DNA of 64,000 nt from Ryuthela nishihirai (GCA_038380435.1 JAWZYU010000030.1:61701817-61765816), one strand, 5' to 3'. Counted from the first letter of the stretch, positions 13,141 to 24,376 are shown. Numbers and translations: made by a program. Notes: a model not told the origin generated them from the sequence alone.

Positions 13141-13890
13141 ACGTTTTTTTAATTCAGCTGAGGCAGGAAATCTAACCTCCCAATAAGTGACACAATTTAA
13201 TTTCATGCTATAAAAAAAACACAAATATAATAAGTTTGTTATTTAGCTGAAGCATAAAGAAATTCAAGCTCCCCTCCCATACAAACAAATTGCATAATTG
13301 AAATTTGATGTTATGAAACAAATATTGTAAACTTGTATATCAGTTAAGGCATAAGGAAATCCTAGGTCACACACACACCAGTGACATAATTGAAATTGCA
13401 TGCAATATATATATTAAAAACAAAATAATTTATACTTTCTCATTTCAACTAAGGCAGAAGGAAGGCAAGCCCCCCTTCCCCCCACACAAATGACATAATT
13501 GAAATTTAATGGAACCAAACCAAATATTCTAAAATTTTATATCAGTTAAGGCAGAAGAAAATCCAAGCTCACAAAAACAAATGACATAATTGAAATTGCA
13601 TGCTATATATACATAAAACAGTAATTTACACTTTCTCTCATTTCAACTAAGGCGGAAAGAAAGGCAATCCCCCCCCCCCCACACACACAAATGACATGAT
13701 TGAAGTTTCATGCAACAAAAACCACATATTGTAAATTTTTATATCAGCTAAGGTAGAAGGGAAACCAAGGTCACACACACACAAATGACATAATTGAAAT
13801 TTCATGCTATAAAAAAAGAAAACAAAAATGCACACTATTTTCATTTCAGCTGAGGCAGTAGGAAATTCACATCACACACAAATAATATAA
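13140..13890. repeat. Minisatellite, about eight units of roughly 100 bp with alternating unit types
   Basis: Units begin near 13157, 13241, 13341, 13446, 13540, 13642, 13745 and 13846 with a CAGYTRAGGCAGAAGG-like segment. They continue with a C-rich/ACACAC segment, then TGACATAATTGAAATT and CATGC. From the third unit on, TATATCAGTTAAGG starts alternate with TTTCAACTAAGG starts, giving a higher-order period near 200 bp. Non-coding. Confidence 0.85.
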
Positions 13891-13899
13891 GAAATGAAG

Positions 13900-15110
13900 T
13901 TACTGCAAAGTATATTTTTGTCACTGTGTTTTATGCAAATTTAGATGTTTGCTCTAATATGATGCCTTTTAATTTTTCTGTCACGTGTCTCTAAATGGTG
14001 GTCTAATTTTAGCCTATTCTTTTGTAATGTTTCTTTTTCATATTATAAGCATGATTGTCGAATTCCACATCCAATTCCCTATTACTGATGTGACTATCTA
14101 GTGATATGAGCACCAACATGCATTAAAGCCTACGTAGGACATTAACCTGAATTTTTTAATTAGGTATGAAATGGTTGTTGTTGAGAATTTAAAGTTTTCT
14201 CCCGGAAGACACCAGTAATTTTTGCAATTGCACACACATACTGTGAGAAAGGCGAGAAAACCTCAATTTTTAATATTAACCTTTAAAGTGACAAAAGCTG
14301 ATTAATCAGTTTCCAAAAATGCCTACAAAAGAACCTACAGCATGCCTTTTTTAGGCTTTCCTACCATTTTTTTTTCCAGAATTAAATGCTTTTTCTTTTG
14401 ATATGTTATTATTTCATTTTGATATGTTATTTCATTCATTAGTTTTTCATAATAGGGCTCAAAAGTCGTTTCTTAAAGAAAAAAAAATAGTCTTTGTAAG
14501 GGTTAATAAGTGCAGACACAACATTCTATGCAAGAAATTTTTCATGTTTTTTTTTTGCTATAAAGACAGCATATAATAACATTTTTGAATTTCAGAGAAA
14601 ATAGACACAATGACCTTCATTGCTTTACTGTGATTGCTTGATATCATCCACATGTGAGAAACACCTGAAATGTTACTGGACATTTCATTATCGCTGCCAA
14701 TGATTTTAATTTGATTGGAAATTAAACAATTGTTATTTTTCATATTAATTATCAGCCGGTTAATTATTAACTGCATGTGTGCTCTTTGTAACTAAAGATC
14801 ATTAGGTTATCATAGTTTCCCTCTTTTTCTCTTATAGCTTAAAAAAAAATATGGTCCTGGCTGAATTTGTAAGTAAAAATATATTTTGAGCCAGACAAAC
14901 CAACTGTTAAAAAAATAACCTATGGGGATTTTCCAGCTGTATGAAACAAGCAAACATAAAAATTAAGAGTTTCAGAAGCTATATTTGAATTTTTATCATT
15001 AGCATTATTACCATAATCTACATATTCACAATAGCATTTGTCATTGAATAGTATTTGTTTCCTAATTGACTTCTCCTCAAAAAATAAAGAGGTTTGAAAG
15101 GTCTTACGGG
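13900..15110. other. AT-rich non-coding DNA, nothing recognised
   Basis: Short frames on the minus strand (14558-14776, 14920-15114) have no known motif, no splice-site support and low-complexity composition. Confidence 0.45.
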
Positions 15111-15114
15111 ACAA

Positions 15115-15740
15115 CTAAAATCCGTCAAGATCTGGTGACTTGTAGGTTGAGGCCGCTTGTTCCAAACTCTCGGAACTGCTCCTGAAAGTGGGAGAGATTG
15201 GTGGGGTGACTATCGAGGTCACTCCCCACAAAACTTTGAATTCATCTCGGGGGTGTGATAACTGAGTGGGGCGTCCTCATAGTCACCGAGGAGGAAATCC
15301 TCTCAGACTGGGGCTCACTCCCCAAAGGAGTAGCAGCGGTCCACCGGGTTTCGAAGCATCGTGATGGTAAATTAGTACCCACCTGGGTACTGATTGTGTC
15401 ATTTAACACGCCACTCCTGCCTTCATCCATCAAGGCAGGTTATTTGCATTGTGAGGCAGGGCCGTATATTCTGAACCCTCTGCGCTGCTTTCAGTGTCAG
15501 ATATAAGGTCATGCCCACACAGCTTGAAGGGGCAAACCTAGCTGTGGCAGTAAGGATCACCTCGATCCTGACTGCACAGCAGAAAAGGAAAGCTGTGTGA
15601 ACTGTAGTGGCGAGCTTCCGGCGTATTCCTGCGACTGTCACAAGTAGAAGGAGGTTCAATGCTTAAAAGTAATGAACATCTCTTACGCTGAGGCGAGAAA
15701 GCTCGTTGCACCACCCCTCCACTTAGCAAGGTATCCTATG
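15115..15740 (+). pseudogene. LINE A ORF1 (gag-like) remnant with zinc knuckles
   Basis: With frameshifts it reads LLKVGEIGGVTIEVTPHKTL, then VITEWGVLIVTEEEILSDWG, a VPTWVLIVSFNTPLLP segment and LRCFQCQ. These are standard for ORF1 of I/Jockey-type LINEs, ending in CCHC zinc knuckles (CFQCQ..GH....; C..CSGELPAYSCDC). At least one in-frame stop and two frameshifts. It starts mid-protein at about 15115, so the element is probably 5'-truncated. Confidence 0.75.
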
Positions 15741-16129
15741 ACAGTGCAGTCATTGGAAAGCCCATCATTCCAATGACTTTGGTGGCAGTGCAGACCAACG
15801 TCAGTACTACCTAGTGAATTTTTCTCACCTGCAACAAGATACCTCCTGCTGCAGGTGAAACCGAGGTTGGTGTCGACTTCTACATCAACCCAGTTTCCAT
15901 TCCTGCAACTCGGCCTTCCACCTCCAATGGAAGGCCCCCTACTTCCGGTCCTCAGCCACCTAGACCTTCCAAACCAAAGGGGCCTCACCGGGGCTCATAA
16001 AGAAAATCGTCACTCCTCCACAAATAGCGGCCACCGATCCATGTCCCTCACGTGATTCCGAGGTCATGAATACAGACCGCCCCCTATTAAGTAAACCGTC
16101 TTCTGCGATAATTAAGCTGAATAGGAATT

Positions 16130-16757
16130 CGTTGTCTGCCCACTCAAGTCCTGAGATGGTCACACTCCTACAATGGAATTTTCGTGGATTCCAGAGGAAT
16201 ATTGACCACATCAAGGCCATCCTTCAGGCACACCAGCCCATCTGTGTGTGCTTCCAGGAGACATACAGCGTCACAAATCCCGCATCCAGCACTTTTCACT
16301 AGTTCACTGGGATGCAGATGGTCCAGCTCGCCGGGGTGTTGCCATTCTTATGAGCAACCATTCTCCATTCCAGGTCGTACCCCTCACCACCAACTTAGAG
16401 GTAGCCATCTGCCTGTTCATGGGATTCTCCCTGTCTTCTCAGTATATTTTCCACCTGGGAGCATCGTCTTCCAGGAATACCTGGATGACCTCGTTTTGCA
16501 GCTGCCGTCCCCCTTCCTCATCATGGGGGACTTCAATGGATACAGCTCACTTTGGGGCAGTGCTGACACCAACTGGAGGGGAGAGGTCCTGGATCCTTCT
16601 CTCTCCCTGTTGAATGCTGGGGTCAGTACGTACTTTCACTATCTAAACTGCACATTCACTGCCATTGACATCATCTGCTCCTTGATCCTTCCGCTCTTCA
16701 CATGAGAGATCGAGGACAACCCTTATGGAAATGATCACCTCCCTGTGATCACCACTG
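16130..16757 (+). pseudogene. LINE A ORF2 endonuclease domain, damaged
   Basis: Encodes a VTLLQWNFRGFQRNIDHIKA start (the LQWNCRGLR motif of LINE apurinic endonucleases), then LLQ..CFQETYS, GVAIL, LPSPFLIMGDFNGYSSLWGS, and the closing AIDIICSLI..NPYGNDHLPVI (SDH-like motif). The GDFN and NDH motifs are the catalytic landmarks. One frameshift lies around 16300 and a small deletion near 16435. The stretch 16309-16617 is repeated in inverted orientation at 16758-17073. Confidence 0.8.
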
Positions 16758-17130
16758 GCATTCAACAGGGAGAGAGAAGGATCCAGGACCTCTCCCCTCC
16801 AGTTGGTGTCAGCACTGCCCCAAAGTGAGCTGTATCCATTGAAGTCCCCCATGATGAGGAAGGGGGACGGCAGCTGCAAGACGAGGTCATCAAGGTATTC
16901 CTGGAAGACGATGCTCCCAGGTGGAAAATATACTGAGCAGACAGTCAGGGAGAATCCCATGAACAGGCAGATGGCTACCACCTCTAAGTTGGTGGTGAGG
17001 GGTACGACCTGGAATGGAGAATGGTTGCTCATAAGAATGGCAACACCCCCGCGAGCTGGACCATCTGCATCCCGGTACCATCTCCCATGGGAGTCCATGC
17101 AGCCCTTCATGCATCTCACAGTGGAGGCTT
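16758..17130 (-). pseudogene. Inverted second copy of LINE A endonuclease segment
   Basis: Reverse complement of 16309-16617, near-identical over about 310 bases and separated from it by 140 bases. On the minus strand it stays open (RWYRDADGPARGGVAILMSN then VYFPPGSIVFQEYLDDLVLQ and GDFNGYSSLWGSADTNW), so it is better preserved than the forward arm. It extends about 50 bases further than the forward arm and cuts ORF2 between its endonuclease and linker regions. Confidence 0.85.
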
Positions 17131-17190
17131 GATCCGGCTGACTGGAGTGGTTTCAAACTGCTCTATGAACTCGATGACCACTCTGTCAGT

Positions 17191-17445
17191 CAGGAGCCCA
17201 TCAATATGGCAGTAGCAGAGATAACGGACTGTCATAGATGCAGCTGCATCAACAATTCCTCAAACTTCGACACGGTTTCCTCGTTTTCCGAAACCGTGGT
17301 GGAATCCAGATTGCACCAGAGCTCAGGAGCCCATCAATATGGCAGTAGCAGAGATAACTGACTGTGTCGTAGATGCAGCTGCATCAACAATTCCTCAAAC
17401 TTCGACACGGTTTCCTCGTTTTCCGAAACCGTGGTGGAATCCAGA
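17191..17445 (+). repeat. Tandem duplication (about 120 bp x 2) in LINE A linker
   Basis: 17191-17310 and 17324-17445 both run from CAGGAGCCCATCAATATGGC to GGTGGAATCCAGA with few differences. They encode EPINMAVAEIT..VDAAS and the FRFPKPWWN-like motif that follows the endonuclease in this LINE clade. The duplicated stretch repeats protein sequence that should occur only once. Confidence 0.85.
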
Positions 17446-18900
17446 GCTCATAAGCCTCAGAACAAGGCTTGGGGGGTGTTTCGGAGATATCTGACGTCCC
17501 CCAACCTTGAAACGTTCAAATGCACCAGGGGGAAAACTCGTTTCATCCGACGCCAGAGCCAGAAGGAATCTTGGATCAAATATATGTCTTCTATCATCTG
17601 CACGACCAGTTCTAAGGTCGTGTGGGATGAAGTCCAGAAGATGGGTGGGAACTACACATTCCACTCGTTATCGATCGTGGAACACAAATGGACAGGCAAT
17701 TGCAGACACTCTGGGGGAGTCTCTCCTGCATCTCTTCGTCTTCTTACTCTCCCGAGTGTTTGGCCCAGAAGAGCAGGGTGGAAATCTCTCCACTGTCCTT
17801 CCACTCGAATGGCCTAGAGCCTTACAACAGGCCATTCACAATGGAGGAGCTTTGCGTTGCTCTGCACACCTCTCGTGCATCTGCTGTTGGGCCAAGCAAT
17901 GTCCATTATGTCATGCTCCAACATCTCACCATCGAGTAAAGATCGGCTGCTCCATCTTTTCAATTGCATTTTTCTCGAGGAGCAGTTTCTGGACTCCTGG
18001 CTCGAGGCCATTGTCTTGGCCTTCCCGAAGCCAGGAAAGGATTCCAAGATTCCCTCTAATTATCATCCCATTGCATTGACGAGCTGTATATCAAAGTGTT
18101 GGAAAGAATGGGAAATGCCAGACTCATCTGGTATTTAGAACACCACAACCTTCTTTCCAACACACAGTGTAGCTTTCGCAGGCAATAGTCAACTCTTGAC
18201 CATCTAATAAGTCTCGAATCAGTTATCAGAAATTCATTTTTACGTCGAGAGCACCTGGTGTCAATTTTCTTCAACATCGAAAAAGCATACGACACGGCTT
18301 GAAGATTTGGCATTCTTCGTGACCTCCATAGCTTCAGCTTGAGAGGACACATGCTAATCTTCATCTCTAACTTCTTATCGACACGTTCTTTTCATGTCTG
18401 TGTCGACAACACTCTGTCATGGTCATACTCACATGAACAGGGGGTACCAAGGCTGGGTTCTGAATGTTACACTTTTCGCTGTCAAGATTGATTCTATTAC
18501 TAGCCAACTTCCTGCATTGTGTAGGCAATGTCCTCTATGTTGACGATTTTAGCATCTTTAGCTGTTTGACCAGCATGAGGGTCATTGAAAGACAACTGCA
18601 AATTGCCCTGAATGATCTTTTGGTTGGAACGATGGCAAACGGGTTTCGGTTCTCCTCACAGAAGACCGCTTGTGTGCACTTTTGCAACAAACGTAATCTT
18701 CACCTGAATCCCGAACTCTGTCTTGGGAGTAACATCATTCCATTTGTGGTGGAGACCAAATTTCTTGGTCTCATATTCGATCGGAAATTGACCTTTTTAC
18801 CACACATACGTCACCTCAGGTCCAAGTGCATGCGGGCATTGAACATTGTCAAGGTCCTCTCCTCCCTTTCTTGAGGGGCGGACCAATGTTCTTTGCTCCG
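17446..18900 (+). pseudogene. LINE A reverse transcriptase domain, damaged
   Basis: Fragments in three frames read AHKPQNKAWGVFRRYLTSPN, SWIKYMSSIICTTSSKVVWD, LEAIVLAFPKPGKDSK..NYHPIALTSCISK, STLDHLISLESVIR, FNIEKAYDT, and the catalytic LYVDDFSIF near 18536, then LGLIFDRKLTFLPHI. The order fits the RT of RNase H-bearing LINEs. Several stops and frameshifts (for example near 17938, 18138, 18190, 18300) rule out function. Confidence 0.88.
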
Positions 18901-19559
18901 CCTCTACCGTGCACTTATCCGATTGAAACTGGACTGCGAATCCCAGGTGTACGACTCCGCCCGAGATTCGGTGGTGAAGGTGCTGGACCCCCTCCATCAC
19001 CAGGCTCTCCATGTTTGCATGGGAGCCTTCCGCACCTCACCGGTCCAGAGTCTATACGTCGAGACTGACGAACCATCTTTATCTCTTCGCCGTCAGCAGT
19101 TGTCCCTACAATATGCATCTAAATTTCGATCCCTGCCTGGCCATCCCACTTTTGACTGCGTTTTCAGTCCGAAGTGGGAAATGCTTTACACTAATCGACT
19201 GACTGCCATTCATCTATTTGGTTTGCGAGTCTGAGGCTACCTTAGAGACATCAACACCAGTCTCGATAGTGTCACACAGTCGACAGCTGAGCCACTACCA
19301 CCTTGGCTCGCTATTTCCCCTTCCTGTAATTTTTCACTGTGCAGGACGAGGAAGTTCTTTACACCCGACTGTGTCTACCGGCAACTCTTTGTCAGCCATT
19401 GTGCTGAATACCCAGACTTCTTGCCTGTCTTCACAGGTGCTCGAAATCCGGTACATCAATGGGATCGGCCATGGTCTGCTGTGATGTAATCATTTGCAGA
19501 CCAGATCCCACTGCAGTGTTCGATCTTGACTGGACACCTTGGACACCTGGCAGGCTGAT

Positions 19560-19940
19560 AGCGTGCCTTGGACCACGTGGTGGCTAAGAATCATCGTTGG
19601 TATATGCTTTACACTGACTCGCTACAGGCTTTGATCTCAGTGAGGCATTGACCTCACTCAGTTCTTTCTAAGATTCGCCAGCAGCTCCATCATCTGGCAG
19701 CCACAACAACCACCCATTTGTGTTGAGTGCCCAGTCACGTTGGTGTCAGAGGCAATTACTTGGCAGATGCTATTGCCAAGTCGGCCACTCCCCTATCCGG
19801 CTCTCTGTTGCCAGTTCCATATTTGAATTTCCGGCCACGTTTTACCGTCGAGCTCCGGGCACGGTGGCAGAAATCTTGGTCAGAACAGCTTACCAACAAG
19901 CTCTTTGAGATCAAATCTATCATCAAACCATAACAGTCAT
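19560..19940 (+). pseudogene. LINE A RNase H domain, damaged
   Basis: Reads WYMLYTDSLQALISVRH, stop, then HHLAATTTTH and VPSHVGVRGNYLADAIAKSA. The TDS..AL and PSHVG..GN..AD.IAKSA motifs are the active-site neighbourhood of LINE RNase H. Its presence places LINE A among the I-superclade. Confidence 0.85.
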
Positions 19941-20026
19941 GTTAATGCAGGAATCGCAAGGAGGAAGTTGTATTTGATCGGCTCCACTTAGGCCATTCGT
20001 TTATTAGTCATTCGTTTCTTCTACGG

Positions 20027-20500
20027 GTGGATGACGAACCTAAGTGTGAGTTTGACACCATTTTGAGAATCAAACATATTTTAGTGTCATGTCCCGCTTT
20101 TAAACTTGAACGTCGTTTGCATTTTACTTTTCATGATTTTACATCTGAGCCATTTACACTCGGACGACTTTTATCAGATGAATCGCTTTTTACTCCTGTC
20201 TTTGAATTTTTACGTTCTTGTGGCTATTTTAACCGGTCATAATCTTTTACCCTTGTTATTTTTTACATAGGCCTTCTATACCCATTATTATTTTCCAGTT
20301 TTTTACTTGTTGTCCTTTTTCGTTTTCTACTTTTATTGGCTTTTGTCTTGTATTTTATCACCTTTACATGTTGCTTTTAAGCTTTGGTTGTGGGTTTTCA
20401 TGACTTTTATCTGTTTTTTTATTCTTTTTCTTGTCTGGCGCATTATGGCCTTAGTTGCCGATGTGCCATTAAACCCCAAAAAACCAACCAACCAACCCAA
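20027..20500 (+). pseudogene. LINE A C-terminal cysteine motif and 3' UTR
   Basis: Encodes CEFDTILRIKHILVSCPAFK, the C..(C)..H....C motif at the end of ORF2 in I/R1/Jockey-type LINEs, to a stop at 20240. The 3' UTR follows and ends in AACCCC and CCAA repeats at about 20497, a usual LINE terminus. This fixes the 3' boundary of LINE A. Confidence 0.75.
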
Positions 20501-20564
20501 TGTCTTCAGCCAGCATGTCAGTAATCTCATTATCTATGATTTGGCAGTGGCTAAGGATCTATTG

Positions 20565-20960
20565 CAGAAAGAATGTATTATTTATTGAAAAAGGAGATGC
20601 GATGCATTTTATCTATTATTTCTTTCACCAAGTGTGGATCTATTGAGCTTTCTGAATAGTTGTCGGTAGAATTGAGAACTGATTTGCTATCAGTTGGAAT
20701 CACAATGTTCTTTTTTTTCACACTTAGGCCACTAACAGCTTCTCGGATTGCTGCTATTTCTGCAATTATAATGGTAGTTTCTATATTGATTTAAAATTTT
20801 TTTAATATTCTCTTTTGGGATAAATATGGCTCTTGATGCAATTTCAAATTCTTTATTAACTGAACCATCTGTGTATATGTGCCAATGATTGGGATATTTT
20901 TGGTTTAGGCAGGAATGTGTGAGTGCTTTAGATTTTAGCTATAGCATTTACTGTAGAATG
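20565..20960 (-). pseudogene. RNase H relic of a different LINE (antisense)
   Basis: On the minus strand, with one frameshift, it reads LTHSCLNQKYPNHWHIYTDG then FEIASRAIFIP, TTIIIAEIAAIREAV and NIVIPTDSKSVLNS..HLVKEIIDK. YTDGS, the AEIAAI Glu and TDSKS supply the three acidic active-site positions of RNase H. The sequence differs from LINE A, so this is another family. Related non-coding remains may continue to about 21300. Confidence 0.75.
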
Positions 20961-21407
20961 GATATTGTTTTGATGCTGCACAATAGAGTCATAAAGTGAA
21001 TGAATTCTTATATCGTTTGCAGTTTGTGATTTATTTTCTTATGTTTTGGATTTAGTTCCTTGAATTTTTGGGTGCTTCAGAGAGATTCTAGCATAAGGAC
21101 CACTACTATTGGCTTGTTTGCGCACCCTCTAGCGAAATTTTATATTGTAGGAGACCGCGTGAAACGACTTTTTTTTTTGCATTGGACAGGCCTGAGTCTA
21201 TTATTGTTGGCCAGCTCGAAGTAATTCACGAGTTTTTGTTTCAGTATTAGGAATATGCTTGATTCTCAAAATATGTAAATTGAATCCAGTTATGTGTGTT
21301 TTAGGGATTGTGGTGGGGGTCTAAATTTCAAAGCTAGCTATAATATAGTAAGGATAATATGAAGATTTTATGAACATTTATTGATACAATACACACACAG
21401 ATATGAG

Positions 21408-21684
21408 CAGGCGCGGACTGGTAAGGGGCGCTGTAGAGTTCTGGGCCCTTTGTGTCGCGGAGACGCTGAGACCTCATAGGAGCAGGATTTTTTTAAGAAC
21501 AATCATTGTTATTTTTCAGGAACTCCACAGAGCAGGGGAAAACCTGTTTTAAGCTTCACGTAGGAACTCTGAAAAGAATAAATATTAAAATCTTGAAAAA
21601 GGAAACAATTTTTTTATCGTAGCCCCCCCCCCCCTCTCCCTGCTATATCTTGCGTCTTTGAAAAAAGGTTCCAGTCCGCCCCTG
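21408..21684. mobile_element. hAT-type MITE with perfect 8-bp target-site duplication
   Basis: Ends CAGGCGCGGACTGG and CCAGTCCGCCCCTG are inverted repeats of the CAGGGGCGGACTGG hAT type. GATATGAG flanks it at 21400-21407 and 21685-21692. 277 bp, non-coding, with a C-tract inside. Confidence 0.95.
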
Positions 21685-21860
21685 GATATGAGCGACATGA
21701 GCATAATGGTTTAACTAGATTTTTAATTTTTATCGCTCCAACATTGGGCTGATTCACTTAATGGAACTTTGACTATTCATCTGGGTTCGTTGACAACCAA
21801 TTGGTTGGTTCATTTATTCAAGATCAAAGATATTCAGCATTACAGATCTTTTCTATAGAA

Positions 21861-21900
21861 TCTTAAAATGGATATTATTATAATAATATCCATTTTAAGA
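21861..21900. repeat. Perfect 40-bp palindrome
   Basis: Two 20-base arms (TCTTAAAATGGATATTATTA and its exact reverse complement) with no spacer. AT-rich; could extrude as a cruciform. About 0.5 kb upstream of RFX exon 1. Confidence 0.9.
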
Positions 21901-22089
21901 TGACTACCAGAACATAACTAGGCAAATTCTTTTTATTATGAATAACTTTTATATCGTTCACATTCCTAAATTTTGGAAGGCATATTCTTTTACAATACTA
22001 ATCGAGCTCGTAATTATTTGGTTTCTGAATTCATTTGATTCAATTTTGGAGGTAAAAAGAATTATATATTTTAAAATTATATATATAAG

Positions 22090-22388
22090 AGTCGGCCGTG
22101 ATGTGAGTAATTAGTTGATATATAGCGCCATCTATATATTTAATATTTTTAAATTGGAAGCAATTTTATTGATTTAATATTTGAATTAAATTTTTCTTTT
22201 ATTTACGTAAAATAATATTTATTTATTGTTGAATGTTATTAATTTGAAAATGTTCAAAATGTCTAAAGCTATACTCAGCTGCGCAGCTCCGCCTTCAGCT
22301 TTCTGCTCAGCTGATCGCTGTTCCAAGATGGTTGCCTCTCTGGGTTTTGCATTATTTTTTAAATCAAAATTTAATAACACAAACAGTT
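22090..22388 (+). promoter_or_regulatory. RFX7: Probable promoter / 5' leader of the RFX7-type gene
   Basis: A local rise in GC and CpG content stands out from AT-rich surroundings, directly 5' of exon 1. It contains GCGCCATCTA (22125-22134) and CCAAGATGGTTGCC (22323-22336), which resembles the YY1 motif often found near start sites. The ATG inside the latter (22328) opens a short frame that stops at 22444, overlapping the main start at 22389. No TATA box is convincing. The transcription start cannot be fixed from sequence alone. Confidence 0.4.
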
Positions 22389-22711
22389 ATGACTGCTCTC
22401 AATATGAAATTAGAGAGCAAAGAATTACTCTTTGGACTTACTGAAAGAGGTAACGAAGCAAATGGGGGTAAATGCAGCAAGAATGCAGGAAGGAAAGTTA
22501 ACCCACTTAATGACAAAGACGCCTTGAAAATTCGAAATGGCCTCGGATATGAATCCGGTCCAGCCGTCAATTTGGATAATTCTAAATTATCAACGTTATC
22601 TGAAGCTGTTTGTATGAAAAAAAGACGCGGTAGGAAAGTTAATATCAATGGAGATAGAAAAATGCTGACAAAATCGGATAAGATACAAGATCGCTTGCAA
22701 CAGTCATTAAG
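22389..22711 (+). CDS. RFX7: RFX7-type exon 1 (coding part)
   Basis: Encodes residues 1-107 plus two bases of codon 108. I chose the ATG at 22389 because it is the first in-frame ATG in this open stretch and has a purine at -3. The exon ends at a GTATGC donor (22712). The N-terminal part is poorly conserved in this family and I recognise nothing in its first 70 residues. Residues 76-85 (MKKRRGRKVN) form a basic patch that could be a nuclear localisation signal and resembles an AT-hook core. The last residues (KIQDRLQQSL) begin the helix that continues into exons 2 and 3. The acceptor of any 5' non-coding exon is not identified. The exon-to-gene assignment rests on the phase-2 join to exon 2. 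Confidence 0.78.
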
Positions 22712-23127
22712 GTATGCTTATTAGAAATTCAGAATTTTTACCTTGAAGCATTTCAAATATATAGAATATGCAATTTACAATTTTTCTAATATTATGGTTA
22801 GATAAAATGTGATAAATTTATATAAGTAATCTTATATCGAATCATAATAGAATCGAAGGGTTTTCAATTTTGTCCATGTGAGATGGTGACGTTATTGTAA
22901 CTATGTGATAATTGTAAACAGTTCTATCGTGGTAATATACGCAAATATATATATCTAATCGCCATCGTAGTAGTATAATAGAATATGGTGGTTAGGCATA
23001 TTAGAATAATTATGCTGTTGTTTTAACCTTTATTATATATCTAGAAATGTATTTTCTCTGTGAACTTAATTTCAAGTAAATTTGGAAGACTTCCTGCTGA
23101 TGTAGATAACACTTGCTTGAGTTTAAG

Positions 23128-23327
23128 CCATCCTGATGACCAAGTGGTTAGCATGCTTGGCTGCTGTTAAAAGGGGACCCAGGTTCAAGCCCTGGAAAAG
23201 GCATGGATGTGTATTTGTATTGTCCTGCTGAGGTTTTGACTTCTTCACAGACCTCTAAGACATACTATATTGACAGGCTCTTGTCAGATCTCTACGGCAA
23301 GCAGCCGCTTGATGGTAATAAATAAAA
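23128..23327 (+). repeat. SINE B copy
   Basis: tRNA-like head (GATGACCAAGTGGTTAGCATG, then GGTTCAAGCCCTGG), followed by the body landmarks GGCATGGATGT, CTGCTGAGGT, ACAGGCTCTTGTCAGA and GCAAGCAGCCGCTTGATGG seen in the 52.77-kb copy. Lies in RFX intron 1. Transcribed portion only; not a tRNA gene. Confidence 0.85.
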
Positions 23328-23588
23328 GCTGAAGTTATTGGCAATATTATGGACAGTGTTGGTTAAGAAATTGTAGCTCCTCAAATAGACGAGATCTGAT
23401 AGTCAGAGTTCCTTTTCTGCAAAAAACATCTGTGCCACATTTTGCAAATGTTAAAATAATGATAATACAATCATTTAAAATATGTACAATCAGCATTGTT
23501 AGGAATATATTAAAATGTAAGACATTTCTTACCAAAGGAGTTACACTTAAAAAAGTGATCAGTACTTTCCCGAAAACTTATATTCATG

Positions 23589-23891
23589 TAGGCCTGGATC
23601 TAGAAAAAAATATAAAAGAGGGGAGGGGCATGTGATGCAGTGAAGCCAGAAGAAGTGGAGGAGGGGGGCAAGTGATGCAATCAAGGCAAAAAGAAGGAGA
23701 GAGTAGGGAGTGGGCAAAAGATTGGATTTTCTTTGCAGTATAAAATTTTCTCTGTTAGAAGTATTTAAAAATTTTCTTGAGAAATGTGTAAAATATACAC
23801 CAGTTTAATATTTTTGCCTCCATTACATATATTAGCATTCTCAAGGGGGTGGGGATTCAGGGCCCCTTCTTCCCAACTCGATCCAGCTCTG
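23589..23891. mobile_element. Probable hAT-type MITE
   Basis: Ends TAGGCCTGGATCTAG and CTCGATCCAGCTCTG are imperfect inverted repeats (four mismatches in 15). The flanks TATTCATG (23581-23588) and CATCCATG (23892-23899) agree at six of eight positions. The interior is G-rich low-complexity sequence. Confidence 0.5.
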
Positions 23892-24376
23892 CATCCATGT
23901 AACATTTTCCTACTGTCATGTCACTGTTTCCTTTATATTGGTTATGGTGTCACTATATTCCTAAATGTGGTGGTTCTTCAGCAGCCTTCCCAGAAATATT
24001 CTAGTTAACTTTATCATCTTACTATTAACTACCAATGAATTGAATAAGCATTTTTTTTTTCTTTCCTGCTTTTTATAGTTTGTATCCTATACCTATTTTA
24101 CCAGTGAAACAAAAATTCAGATTTCTTGACTGCAGCTAAAATACAAGTAACTATAAATATACCTGAAATCAGTGTGATATTTTCTTAAAATATTATAAAT
24201 AATTCTTAAAAGCATTCTTAGTAGCATTCTTAAAATGTTATAAATAATTTAACAGTTTTGAAAATTAGACATTTTTACATCTAGGCTATGTGTGCATAAG
24301 ACTGTTATTTTCTGAGCCCAGTGGATAACTACTTTAAGTAATTTATACTTTTAGTTTTTTGGTGTAATGTCTAAAT

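Noticed and set aside
13140..13890. Possible CRISPR-like regularly spaced repeat
   Set aside because: Whole units are repeated without unique spacers, and the setting is a eukaryotic genome; it is a minisatellite.
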